Assembly (NCBI GenBank): GCA_963698395.1 | Contig: CAVOQQ010000008.1 | Coordinates: 992,001-1,056,000, forward strand | Length of the DNA: 64,000 bases | Origin: JBBQUN01 sp963698395 | GTDB taxonomy: Bacteria; Actinomycetota; Acidimicrobiia; Acidimicrobiales; SZUA-35 | Direction: 5' to 3' | In this document: positions 1 through 8,132 of the stretch, piece after piece | Layout of the letters: each line of letters begins with the position of its first letter | Position numbering within the stretch: position 1 is the stretch's first letter | Position numbers and translations under genes: made by a program | Notes under the pieces: model-generated | The model's input: only the letters and a program-made list of their open reading frames with translations | Told to the model about the DNA's origin: nothing | Database searches by the model: none

Positions 1-64
1 TACGTCGATTCCTGTTCGGTGCATCCATCCGGGGTGTTCACGATCGTCGTTTCGTGACCGACCG

Positions 65-1105
65 ATGGTGATGACACCGCGATGGATCGTGGCCCTTCGG
101 ATAGCGGTGCTGGCGTCGATCGTCATGATCGCAAGCGCTGGGCCGGCCGGCGCCGACCCGGCTGGTCCGACGAACTATCGAACCGAGATCGAGAGCATCG
201 AGCCACCCAGCGCGGCGTTCGACGCGTCGATCGTCGGCGGTGACAGCTTCCTCCTGGTCGAGCAGAAGGAACCAGTCACCATCGAGGTCCCGGGGTACAA
301 CAACGAGCCCTACCTGCGATATCTACCGGACGGCACGGTCGAGCGCAATCGGCGGTCGCCCGCCACGTACCTCAACGCCGATCGCTACGGCAATGCCACC
401 AACTCGCCGCTTCCCCCCGAGGTGTCGGCCGACGCCGTTCCTGAGTGGGAGGTCGTTGCCACCGACGGTGTCTACGCCTGGCACGATCATCGGGCACATT
501 GGATGCTGACGGACCCGCCGCTCGGTCTCGGTCCGGGCGATCAGATCCTCGACGAGCGGATTCCCGTCATCGTCGACGGGACCCCCATCGTGTTGGTCGT
601 TGGATCGTTCTGGCAGGAACCGCCGTCGCCGATTCCTGTGGTGATCGGGGTGTTGGTCGCCGTGGGGGCGAGTCTGGCTGCGTGGCGTTCGAGGGGGCGG
701 CTGTGGCCGGCGTTGCTCGGCGGTGGGCTGATTGCCCTGGCCATCGGGGTCGCCCAGTTCGTTTCACTCCCGGCTGCCACCGAGCCTTCGCCCGTGCTCT
801 GGATCCTGCCCCTGATCGCCGTCCTCTGTGCCGGGGGCGCAGCCGCAGCTGATCGGCGGCCGGCAACGTCGCTTCCGCTGGTGTTCGGTGGCTCGGTGAC
901 CCTCGTCGTCTTTGCGGTGACCCGCCTCGAATCGATCACCAAGGCGATCCTGCCGTCGGACCTGCCGTTCTGGCTGGATCGTTTCGGCACCGCCCTCGCC
1001 CTGGTCCTCGGTGTGGCGGTCGTCGTGATGAGCGCCGTCGAACTCAGTCGGCTTTTGAGCCCGGAATCGACCGAAGTCGGTTCTGGCGCTTCGCCAGCGG
1101 CTTGA
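65..1105 (+). CDS. Exported membrane protein with HDHRxHW motif
   Basis: The 346-residue protein starts with a signal peptide (about residues 1-31, ending in an Ala-Gly-Ala stretch). An extracytoplasmic domain of about 160 residues follows, then four or five hydrophobic helices in the C-terminal half (about 190-335). The soluble part contains HDHRAHW near residue 140, a cluster of His and Asp that could bind metal. I recognise this domain organisation from actinobacterial hypothetical proteins but know no established function. The gene converges on the ECF sigma pair on the other strand, and the two 3' ends overlap by 62 bp. A role at the cell surface linked to that sigma factor is inference. 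Confidence 0.8.
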   Translation: MVMTPRWIVALRIAVLASIVMIASAGPAGADPAGPTNYRTEIESIEPPSAAFDASIVGGDSFLLVEQKEPVTIEVPGYNNEPYLRYLPDGTVERNRRSPATYLNADRYGNATNSPLPPEVSADAVPEWEVVATDGVYAWHDHRAHWMLTDPPLGLGPGDQILDERIPVIVDGTPIVLVVGSFWQEPPSPIPVVIGVLVAVGASLAAWRSRGRLWPALLGGGLIALAIGVAQFVSLPAATEPSPVLWILPLIAVLCAGGAAAADRRPATSLPLVFGGSVTLVVFAVTRLESITKAILPSDLPFWLDRFGTALALVLGVAVVVMSAVELSRLLSPESTEVGSGASPAA

Positions 1106-1529
1106 CCGGTCTGGTCGACAGCGCAACGAGGACGGTGATCAGGACCGTGAACGAATGCACCCCTTCGACCAGGAGCGAGACTCGACGGAAGTGATCGTCG
1201 ATCACCGCCGTGGCGATCTGGGCCACGAGCGCCGCCACACTCACGAGCGCTGCAGCGACGGCGTAGCGCGGGCGCCATGCCGTGAGCAGTCCCGCGATCG
1301 CAACGGCCAGACCGAGTGCGCCGTCTCGGGTGAGATGGGCCGTCGAGGCGTCTTCCATGATGCCGAGCGGGTCGGCGCCGACCATCCAGGGCAGGGCCAG
1401 CACCAGCTGGCCGAACGAGACGATGAGGAGTACTGCTCGAAGCGCCGGGGGAGGGCCGCCGATGGCGGGGGCCAGGCGCTCGAGGACCCGGTCGGCCAGC
1501 TCGTCGGGTGAGCCGGCTCCGACAGCCAT
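1044..1529 (-). CDS. Membrane protein, putative anti-sigma partner of ECF sigma factor
   Basis: This 161-residue protein has a short soluble N-terminus and about four membrane helices, with an AWRPRYA loop. Its ATG overlaps the sigma-factor stop by one base (TGATG), so translation is probably coupled. From memory, related actinobacterial proteins carry an N-terminal zf-HC2 zinc-binding anti-sigma domain before the same membrane region. Here the N-terminus has no His/Cys zinc motif. It may be a cut-down membrane anti-sigma factor or another sensor of the same ECF system. The start is fixed by the overlap. The anti-sigma role rests on position only. Confidence 0.7.
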   Translation of the reverse strand: MAVGAGSPDELADRVLERLAPAIGGPPPALRAVLLIVSFGQLVLALPWMVGADPLGIMEDASTAHLTRDGALGLAVAIAGLLTAWRPRYAVAAALVSVAALVAQIATAVIDDHFRRVSLLVEGVHSFTVLITVLVALSTRPVKPLAKRQNRLRSIPGSKAD

Positions 1530-2029
1530 CAGGCGATCGCCTCGTGCCGGGGGTGATCCCGTTCCGAGTCGTCGAGCGTGGCGGCCAGGTTGGAGCGGGC
1601 CCGACTGAGACGGGAGCGTACGGTGCCGACGGGAACGTCGAGGATCGCTGCGGCCGACTCGTAGTCGTAGCCGAGGACTCCACACAGCGTGAGGACTTCT
1701 CGCTGAGCGATGGGCAGCGCGTGGAGGGCGTCGTCGAGGTCGACCACGTCTTCGTGTTGCCCGATGGTCGGTCGGTCGTTGTCGAGCTGATCGAAGCGCT
1801 CGGTGCTCCGGCTGGTTGCCTGGTCGATGACGGCGTTGCGGCAGATACGCAGCAGCCACCCTTCGTAGGAGCCTTCACCCCGGAAGGAATCCTGGTACTT
1901 CCAGGCCCGCAGGAAGGTCTCCTGCACGGCGTCCTCCACGAGCCAGGTGTCGCTCGACAATGCTCGAGCGTAGGCGGTCACCGCAGCGACATGCTCTCGC
2001 ACCAAGCGCTCGAACCGGGACCTTCGCAT
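1529..2029 (-). CDS. ECF (sigma-70 family) RNA polymerase sigma factor
   Basis: This 166-residue protein has the two-domain layout of an extracytoplasmic-function sigma factor. Region 2 contains VEDAVQETFLRAW (about residues 34-46) for core binding and -10 recognition. Region 4 ends in a helix-turn-helix with the VGTVRSRLSRAR signature. No region 3 is present, as expected for the class. I chose the ATG at 2029 because it starts right at the conserved N-terminus and follows a GAAGG-like ribosome binding site; the reading frame stays open further upstream. It is co-transcribed with the membrane protein that follows it. Confidence 0.92.
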   Translation of the reverse strand: MRRSRFERLVREHVAAVTAYARALSSDTWLVEDAVQETFLRAWKYQDSFRGEGSYEGWLLRICRNAVIDQATSRSTERFDQLDNDRPTIGQHEDVVDLDDALHALPIAQREVLTLCGVLGYDYESAAAILDVPVGTVRSRLSRARSNLAATLDDSERDHPRHEAIA

Positions 2030-2100
2030 GCCTTCAGGGTAGCTCCCAAACCCGGCCGGGTGGCTGAGCCAGGCCCAGGAGCGCCCGGGAGTGTGGCAGC

Positions 2101-3987
2101 TCAGGGGAGTGTGGCCACCGCGAGGGGGTTCGATGCTGGGGTGAAGTTGGCATCGGCCAGCTGGGCTCGCACGGTGTAGGTGTAGGTCGTGCCCGGCTGA
2201 CGGCCGAGATCGGTGAACCAACGAGAGGTCTGGGTCGAGGCGACGACGCCGTCTCGGCTGATCTCATAGCCCGTGGCTCCGGGAACGCCATCCCAGGTGA
2301 CCACGATCCGCTCACGAGTCTGGAGCGTGGATCGCACGTTCTGCGGCGGCTCGGTGACCGGCGAGCCCTGGGTCGTGACCGCAAGCGGTCCGCTGGCCTC
2401 GGTGTAGCGGCCGTCGGCGAACTGGGCTCGCACGGTGTAGGTGTAGGTCGTGCCCGGCTGCCGGCCGAGATCGGTGAACCAGCGAGAGGTCTTGGTCGAG
2501 GCGACGACGCCGTCACGGCTGATCTCATAGCCCGTGGCTCCGGGGACGCCATCCCAGGTGACCACGATCCGCTCACGGGTCTGCAGGGTCGACCGGAACC
2601 CGGTCGGTCCCACTGGGGCTGCGCCGATCGGTGAGAACCGAGCGATGCCGCTCAACGGCCGATCGTTGGCGGTGTCTCGGGTGTACTGGCCGCCGAACCA
2701 CACCCGGCCGTTGCTGTCCTCGTAGATGGCGTAGGCACCCGCCTGGCCGAGGACATCGAAGGTCAGGGGCACGAGCGACTCGGTGTCGATGTCGATGCCG
2801 TACCCGCCCTTCACCGGTTGTTGGCCGAAGGGATCGATGAGGGCGAAATCGCTGACCCATTGGAGGTACTCCACATAGGTCTGCACGCCATCGGGAGCGC
2901 TGTTGTAGCTGAAGAGCTCGTACTCGCCGACCGATCCCCAGCAGTGGCAACCCGACCAGATCGTGTCGGTGCCCAAGAAGATGACCTGGGTGTCGCCACC
3001 CGTACCGGCGTCGCCGACCCCGCGGTTGGCATAGAACGTGTGTGCAGGAAGCAAGGTGTCGACGTCGAGGATCATCGTCTGATGTCCCTGACCACCGAGA
3101 TAGACCCGATCGCCGCGGTATTGCACGTCCATCATCCACATCGAGAAGCTCTGACGGTGATTCGGGATCCCGGCAGGCAGGCCCTGGGGCACGTCGTCGC
3201 GCAGCGAGCCGTCGGCGGTGTCGAGGATGGCGAAGTAGGCGGCATCGAGGTCGCCGTTGATCCCGCCGAACTTCCCTGCGAGGTACACCCGGTCGCGGGC
3301 GTCGTCGACGGCGAGGCCGAAGATGTTGTGACCGGCCAGACGGGGCGTGCCGGTGTCGAAGTCGGTGACCGGCAACCAACCGGTGTCGAGTGCTCCGGTG
3401 GTGGCGTCGACTCGAGCCAGGTCGACGAGTGCCGTTCCCTGGGCCGACGAGAAGGTGCCACCGGCGTACAGCTGGTTGCCGACGACCTCGATGTCGAAGA
3501 CGGCCGGGGGTCCCCAGCTGTTCACGATCTGCGGATCGAAGTCGGTGTCGCGCTCGCCGGTCGTCGCGTCGTAGAGGGCGACGCCACCGGTCAGCTCACC
3601 GCCGACGTAGAGGCGACCGTCGGGCAGGATCTCCATTGCGTAGACGGTGCCGTCGACCACCGGACGGAAGGTGTCGATCCAGGCGCCGGTCTCGAGGTCG
3701 AACGCGGCCAGGTAGGGCTGATCGAAGGTGGTCCCGTCGGGCGCCAAGACATCGAGGAATTTGCCGGCGGCGTACATCTTGCCGTCGTACTCGACGAGGT
3801 CTCGCACGAGGGCAGCGATCGGGCCGGTGTGGCGGACGCCGGGATCAGGAGTGGTCACGTCCCAGATCGGATCGGGAACCGAGGACACCTCGGAGCCGGG
3901 AATGGCGCCGACTGGAGTGATCGACACGGTGGCTGTTGCCATCGTGGCGGCGAGCGCGACGATCCTTGTGCATGCCTTGATACCCAT
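2101..3987 (-). CDS. Secreted propeller-like protein with two near-identical FN3 domains
   Basis: The 628-residue protein begins with a signal peptide (about residues 1-28). About 420 residues follow with recurring short motifs of the kind VYLAGKFGG, LYVGGELTGG and VWFGGQYT, spaced like blades of a beta-propeller (a delta-60 or FG-GAP-like repeat is my reading). The C-terminus holds two fibronectin type III domains of 87 residues that are almost identical to each other (RSTLQTRERIVVTWDG start). The protein is probably secreted or attached to the cell surface; the ligand is unknown. A GGGAGTGTGGC duplication spans its stop codon (2087-2097 and 2105-2115 on the plus strand). Confidence 0.85.
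   Translation of the reverse strand: MGIKACTRIVALAATMATATVSITPVGAIPGSEVSSVPDPIWDVTTPDPGVRHTGPIAALVRDLVEYDGKMYAAGKFLDVLAPDGTTFDQPYLAAFDLETGAWIDTFRPVVDGTVYAMEILPDGRLYVGGELTGGVALYDATTGERDTDFDPQIVNSWGPPAVFDIEVVGNQLYAGGTFSSAQGTALVDLARVDATTGALDTGWLPVTDFDTGTPRLAGHNIFGLAVDDARDRVYLAGKFGGINGDLDAAYFAILDTADGSLRDDVPQGLPAGIPNHRQSFSMWMMDVQYRGDRVYLGGQGHQTMILDVDTLLPAHTFYANRGVGDAGTGGDTQVIFLGTDTIWSGCHCWGSVGEYELFSYNSAPDGVQTYVEYLQWVSDFALIDPFGQQPVKGGYGIDIDTESLVPLTFDVLGQAGAYAIYEDSNGRVWFGGQYTRDTANDRPLSGIARFSPIGAAPVGPTGFRSTLQTRERIVVTWDGVPGATGYEISRDGVVASTKTSRWFTDLGRQPGTTYTYTVRAQFADGRYTEASGPLAVTTQGSPVTEPPQNVRSTLQTRERIVVTWDGVPGATGYEISRDGVVASTQTSRWFTDLGRQPGTTYTYTVRAQLADANFTPASNPLAVATLP
2161..2592 (-). repeat. Tandem 261-bp in-frame duplication of FN3 module
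   Basis: About 171 bp at 2161-2331 recur at 2422-2592 with only a few mismatches, at a spacing of 261 bp (87 codons). The duplication encodes the two FN3 domains of the secreted protein. Near-identity at the DNA level indicates a recent duplication or ongoing gene conversion. Confidence 0.9.
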
Positions 3988-4045
3988 GGAACCGATGTTC
4001 CCATCCGGGATCGCCGCAGGACACGGGTGATTTCGCCGATGCGCT

Positions 4046-4059
4046 GGGCAGAGCTGCCC
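4046..4059 (-). terminator. Short hairpin directly after ABC operon stop
   Basis: GGGCA and TGCCC flank a four-base loop and lie immediately past the stop codon of the fused ATPase gene. There is no T-run, so a transcription terminator is only one possible reading. Confidence 0.35.
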
Positions 4060-6159
4060 TCAGGAGCGGTGGCGCCCGTCTGGACCCTTCTTGGCTCCGG
4101 CCAGCACGACCTGCACCGGGCGGGGCAACTCATCGATCGGGAGGTGGCAACGGATCTCGTGGCGAGGCCCGACTTCGACGACCGGTGGCTCGACCACATC
4201 ACACGTGCCGGGGATCACGTACTTGCAGCGGGTGTGGAACACGCAGCCTGACGGAGGATCGGCTGGGGAGGGGATATCGCCCTCGAGCGGGATCCGGTCG
4301 GTTGCCGTCCCGTCGACCGATGGCACCGCAGACAGCAACGCCTCGGTATAGGGATGGACCGGACCGGCGAAGACATCGTCGGTGAGTCCACGCTCCATGA
4401 TTCGACCGACGTACATCACGGCGATGCGGTCGGCGAGATAGCGCACGACGCCGATGTCGTGCGTGATGAAGAGGTAGCTGGTCTTCTCGTCGCGCTGCAG
4501 GGTTGCCAACAGGTTGAGAATCGCCGCTTGCACCGAGACGTCGAGCGCCGAGGTCGGCTCGTCACAGACGACGAGGCGGGGGTCACCGGCAAAGGCACGG
4601 GCGATCGCGACGCGCTGCTTGAGGCCTCCCGACAACTGACGGGGCCGCATGTCGAGATGGTGAGGCGAGAGCAGCATCGCCTCGGCGATCTCTTCGACCC
4701 GGCGGTCGGCAGCGGCGCCCTTGACTTCGGTGAGGCTGGTGACGGTCCGTCGCAGGATGCGGCGGACGGTCCACGCACGATTCAGCGCCGAGTCGGGATT
4801 CTGGAACACCATCTGGATGGCTCGAATGGACTTGTCTCGTCGATCGACGGCCTTCGCTCGCATCGGCACGCCGTCGAGGGTGATCTCGCCACCTTCGTCG
4901 GGACCGTGGACCCCGAGCATGGTCTTGGCGAGGGTCGACTTGCCCGAACCGGACTCGCCGACGAGACCCAGGGTCTCGCCTTCGGCGAAGCCCAGGTTCA
5001 CCTTCACCAGGGCAGGAATGTCGCGACCTCGTTGCCGGAAGGTCTTCGAGATGTCGAGCAGTTCGACCACTCGCTCGTCACTGATCTCGTGTGGCGGTAC
5101 CTCGGCGACGGGTTCCTCGATGTCGTCGAGTCGGTCGCTGTGGTGACACCGGGTCCAGCGGCCGTCGCCGAGTTCGACGATGGGCGGCACCTCTGAGCGG
5201 CACCGGTCGCTGGCGATCGGACAGCGATCGACATAGACACACGCCGGCAGGGTGGTCCCGATGGAAGGCATGTTGCCGGGAATCGTCGACAGCGCTCGGT
5301 CGGTCTTGCGCAGCCCGAGTCGTGGGATCGCGTTCATCAAGCCGATCGTGTAGGGGTGGCTGGGCTGCTCGAAGAGCTCGTCTGCGGTTGCTTCCTCGAC
5401 CATCTTTCCGGCGTACATCACGCCGACTCGATCACACATCGTGCGGATCACGCCAAGGTTGTGGGCGATGAGCAGCACGGCGGCGTTGGTCTCGCTGCGG
5501 AGCTCTCGAACCAGGTCGAGCACCTCGGCTTCCACGGTGGCGTCGAGGCCGGTGGTCGGTTCGTCGAGGACGAGCAGTTTGGGATCTCCTGCGAGACCCA
5601 TGGCAATCACCACACGCTGGAGCATGCCGCCGGAGAGCTGGTGCGGGTATCGCTCCATGACGCTCTTCGGGTCAGCGATGTGGACGCGTTCGAGCGAGTG
5701 GAGCGCTCGGTCGAACGCGGTCGACTTGTCGTCGCCAAGAACCTGGAAACACTCCGCGACCTGCTTACCGATTTTGAGCGTCGGGTTCATCGCCTGCACG
5801 GGATCTTGGTAGACCATCGATGCTTGCGTTGCACGGAACGAACGCAGCTCGGAGGCCGACATCTGGGTGACGTCGAGACCGTCGGCGAGGACACGGCCGC
5901 CGGTGATCGCTCCGTTCGCCGGCAGGTAACGAAGCGCAGCGTAGGCCGTGGTGGACTTGCCGCAGCCCGACTCGCCCACCAAGCCGAAGGCTTCCCCAGG
6001 CCGAACCTGGAAGGTGACACCGCGAAGCACACGCCGCGGGGTCCCGCGCACCATGTAGGACAGCTCGAGGTCTTGCACCGCCAGGGCAGCCGTTTCGGGG
6101 TCGGCGCGATCGGCGACCTTGGCGCTGGGGTACTGGGTGCTGCTGGCAGATTCAGTCAT
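4060..6159 (-). CDS. Fused double ATPase of a peptide/nickel-type ABC importer
   Basis: The 699-residue protein joins two complete oligopeptide-transporter ATPases, equivalent to DppD and DppF. The first half has Walker A GESGCGKST (about 62-70), the signature LSGGMLQRV and a C-terminal oligo_HPY extension with clustered cysteines. The second half has GESGSGKST, LSGGLKQRV and its own extension. It energises uptake through the two permeases encoded just upstream. The start at 6159 overlaps the permease stop by four bases (ATGA); the frame is open much further upstream but that part is out-of-phase permease sequence. Confidence 0.93.
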   Translation of the reverse strand: MTESASSTQYPSAKVADRADPETAALAVQDLELSYMVRGTPRRVLRGVTFQVRPGEAFGLVGESGCGKSTTAYAALRYLPANGAITGGRVLADGLDVTQMSASELRSFRATQASMVYQDPVQAMNPTLKIGKQVAECFQVLGDDKSTAFDRALHSLERVHIADPKSVMERYPHQLSGGMLQRVVIAMGLAGDPKLLVLDEPTTGLDATVEAEVLDLVRELRSETNAAVLLIAHNLGVIRTMCDRVGVMYAGKMVEEATADELFEQPSHPYTIGLMNAIPRLGLRKTDRALSTIPGNMPSIGTTLPACVYVDRCPIASDRCRSEVPPIVELGDGRWTRCHHSDRLDDIEEPVAEVPPHEISDERVVELLDISKTFRQRGRDIPALVKVNLGFAEGETLGLVGESGSGKSTLAKTMLGVHGPDEGGEITLDGVPMRAKAVDRRDKSIRAIQMVFQNPDSALNRAWTVRRILRRTVTSLTEVKGAAADRRVEEIAEAMLLSPHHLDMRPRQLSGGLKQRVAIARAFAGDPRLVVCDEPTSALDVSVQAAILNLLATLQRDEKTSYLFITHDIGVVRYLADRIAVMYVGRIMERGLTDDVFAGPVHPYTEALLSAVPSVDGTATDRIPLEGDIPSPADPPSGCVFHTRCKYVIPGTCDVVEPPVVEVGPRHEIRCHLPIDELPRPVQVVLAGAKKGPDGRHRS

Positions 6160-7070
6160 GCGTTGTAGACCTTCTCGATCGAGTCGGCGATCAGGTTGAC
6201 GGCGATCACGAGTGAAGCGATCGCCAGCGCCGGGAAGATGGCGACCCACCATTGGCCGGCCTGGATCAGGGAATATCCATTGGCGATATCGACGCCCCAG
6301 TCGGCAGTGGCGTCGTCGCCGGAGCTCAGCCCGAGGAATGCCAGCGTGGCGACCGTGAAGATCGCGTAGCCCACTCGAACCGTGAACTCGACGATCAGCA
6401 CGCTCGTGATGTTGGGAAAGATTTCGCGAGACATGATGAACCAACCTGACTCGCCGCGAAGCTTGGCCGAGGTCACGTAGTCGAGCTGCGATTCGCTGAG
6501 CACCGCCGACCGAACCGTGCGAGCGACCACCGGCGTGAACAGACCGGCAATCGTCAGCACGATTGCTGCACGCGAGGCGCCGAAGACGACGAGCACCATG
6601 ATGGCCAACAGGATCACGGGCAAGGACAGGATGGCCTCGATGATACGACTCAAGATCTCGTCGACCCAGCCGCGGTAGAAGCCCATCACCAGACCGAGGG
6701 CGGCGCCGGCGATCACGGCGATGAGTGCCGCGACCGGGGCATTCACCAGCACGTTGTCGGCGCCGTAGACGACGCGGGCAAAGACATCGTTGCCGATCGT
6801 GTCGGTGCCGAACCAGGCATTGGGTCCGGGGCCTGAACGGGGGATGGTGGAGCCATCGGCGAGGCGAACGACCTCGCTCTCGCCCCACTTGGTGAGGAGA
6901 CCTGGCGCCACGGCGCAAAGAATCCAGAACGACAAGATGACGGCACCGATGATGAACGATGACGAGGTCAGCAACTCGCGACGCTGTTCGCTACGGACGG
7001 TCTGGCGATCGGATGCGGGAATCCCGGTTGCTCGAGGCTCACCGGGCATTTCGGGTGTTTCGGTCGTCAT
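6156..7070 (-). CDS. ABC importer permease, DppC/OppC type
   Basis: This 304-residue inner-membrane permease has an N-terminal cytoplasmic tail, a first helix near 37-57, a periplasmic loop and five more helices. The loop contains the GPNAWFGTDTIGNDVFARVVYG block typical of DppC proteins, and a binding-protein-dependent transport signature lies near the middle. It forms the channel with the neighbouring DppB-like protein. Its start overlaps the preceding permease stop by one base, and its stop overlaps the ATPase start by four, so the three genes form one translationally coupled unit. Confidence 0.92.
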   Translation of the reverse strand: MTTETPEMPGEPRATGIPASDRQTVRSEQRRELLTSSSFIIGAVILSFWILCAVAPGLLTKWGESEVVRLADGSTIPRSGPGPNAWFGTDTIGNDVFARVVYGADNVLVNAPVAALIAVIAGAALGLVMGFYRGWVDEILSRIIEAILSLPVILLAIMVLVVFGASRAAIVLTIAGLFTPVVARTVRSAVLSESQLDYVTSAKLRGESGWFIMSREIFPNITSVLIVEFTVRVGYAIFTVATLAFLGLSSGDDATADWGVDIANGYSLIQAGQWWVAIFPALAIASLVIAVNLIADSIEKVYNA

Positions 7071-8029
7071 CAGTTGTCTCCTGCATCGAGCCGGGCCCGC
7101 GGGTTCATCCAGGCGATGATCAGATCAGAGGCGAGCGTGGCCAACATGAAGATGATGGCGACCGCAACGACGCTCGCCTGGAGCAACGGGAAGTCGGGGG
7201 CCGTTGCTGCCTTCAGGATCAGGTTGCCCAACCCCGGATAGTTGAAGACGCGTTCGAGACCGACCAATCCGCCGAACAGGTACCCCATCTGCGTGCCGGT
7301 GACCGCAACCGTCGGCTGGAGCGCATTCTTGAGGACGTGTTTGCGCACCACCTGGTTGGTGTTGAGACCCTTCATGAACGCCGTGCGGGTGTAGTCGGAT
7401 TCGAGGGCGGTCACCGCCCCGGCCCGAGTGATGCGAGCGATGTAGCCGAAGTACACGAACAAGATGGCGATCGCAGGGAGGAGGATGTACTTCATCTCGC
7501 CGAAGAACCCGGCGTTGACGGGCGCATTGGCCGTTGCCGGTAGCCAGCCGAGTTGGACGCCGATGATGAACTGCAGCAGCACGCCCGAAACGAAGTCGGG
7601 AATGGAGGCACTGGCCAGACCGAACGAGACGATCGAGCGATCGATGCCCGAGTCTTTCTTTCTGGCAGCAACGATGCCGCCGAAGATGGAAATCGGCAGC
7701 GTCAGCAGAAGCGAAAGACCCACCAACTTGGCCGAGTTCCAAAGGGCCGGTCGCACCAGATCGAGGACACGAACGCCCGGTTGAGAGAACGATTCGCCAA
7801 AGTCGAGCGTGACGACGTCGAGCAGGAGGCGCCCGAACTGTGTCGGTAGCGGATCGTCGAGCCCCAACGATGCGGTCAGCGAATCGACTCGCTCCTGTGG
7901 GGCGAAGGGCCCGGCCAGTTGGCGAGCGGGGTCACTGGGGAAGACTCGGGTGAGGGAGAACACCACCAGCAAGATGATGAACAGGGTGACGATCGACAGG
8001 AGTAGTCGCCGAGTGATGAATCGAACCAT
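7070..8029 (-). CDS. ABC importer permease, DppB/OppB type
   Basis: This 319-residue permease has the standard DppB N-terminus (membrane helix with FSLTRVFPSDPARQLAG after it), six predicted helices and the conserved region around ARITRAGAVTALESDYTRTA. It is the partner of the DppC-like subunit downstream. A 101-bp spacer with two stem-loops separates it from the upstream gene for the binding protein. That arrangement would let the binding protein be made in excess over the membrane parts. Confidence 0.92.
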   Translation of the reverse strand: MVRFITRRLLLSIVTLFIILLVVFSLTRVFPSDPARQLAGPFAPQERVDSLTASLGLDDPLPTQFGRLLLDVVTLDFGESFSQPGVRVLDLVRPALWNSAKLVGLSLLLTLPISIFGGIVAARKKDSGIDRSIVSFGLASASIPDFVSGVLLQFIIGVQLGWLPATANAPVNAGFFGEMKYILLPAIAILFVYFGYIARITRAGAVTALESDYTRTAFMKGLNTNQVVRKHVLKNALQPTVAVTGTQMGYLFGGLVGLERVFNYPGLGNLILKAATAPDFPLLQASVVAVAIIFMLATLASDLIIAWMNPRARLDAGDN

Positions 8030-8061
8030 TCAGGGCCTCGTGAGTGCAGACGGATGGGGTG

Positions 8062-8132
8062 TGAATCGGCGGCGCCCGTGGAACACCGGCACCGCCGAAT
8101 TCACCGAACGTGGATCAGCGAGATCGCTGATC
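8062..8132 (-). promoter_or_regulatory. Two stem-loops between binding protein and permease genes
   Basis: One hairpin pairs GATCAGCG (8113-8120) with CGCTGATC (8125-8132), overlapping the stop of the binding-protein gene. The other pairs GTGAATCGGCGG (8062-8073) with 8093-8105, with one bulged base. No T-run follows. They would fit partial termination or protection of the upstream transcript from 3' decay; this is inferred from position. Confidence 0.55.

Noticed and set aside
541..4251. Long opposite-strand frames at 541-1878 (minus) and 2818-4251 (plus)
   Set aside because: They are Arg/Ser/Pro- or Val/Gly/Asp-rich shadows of the sigma, membrane and FN3 genes, a GC-codon effect, with no family features.
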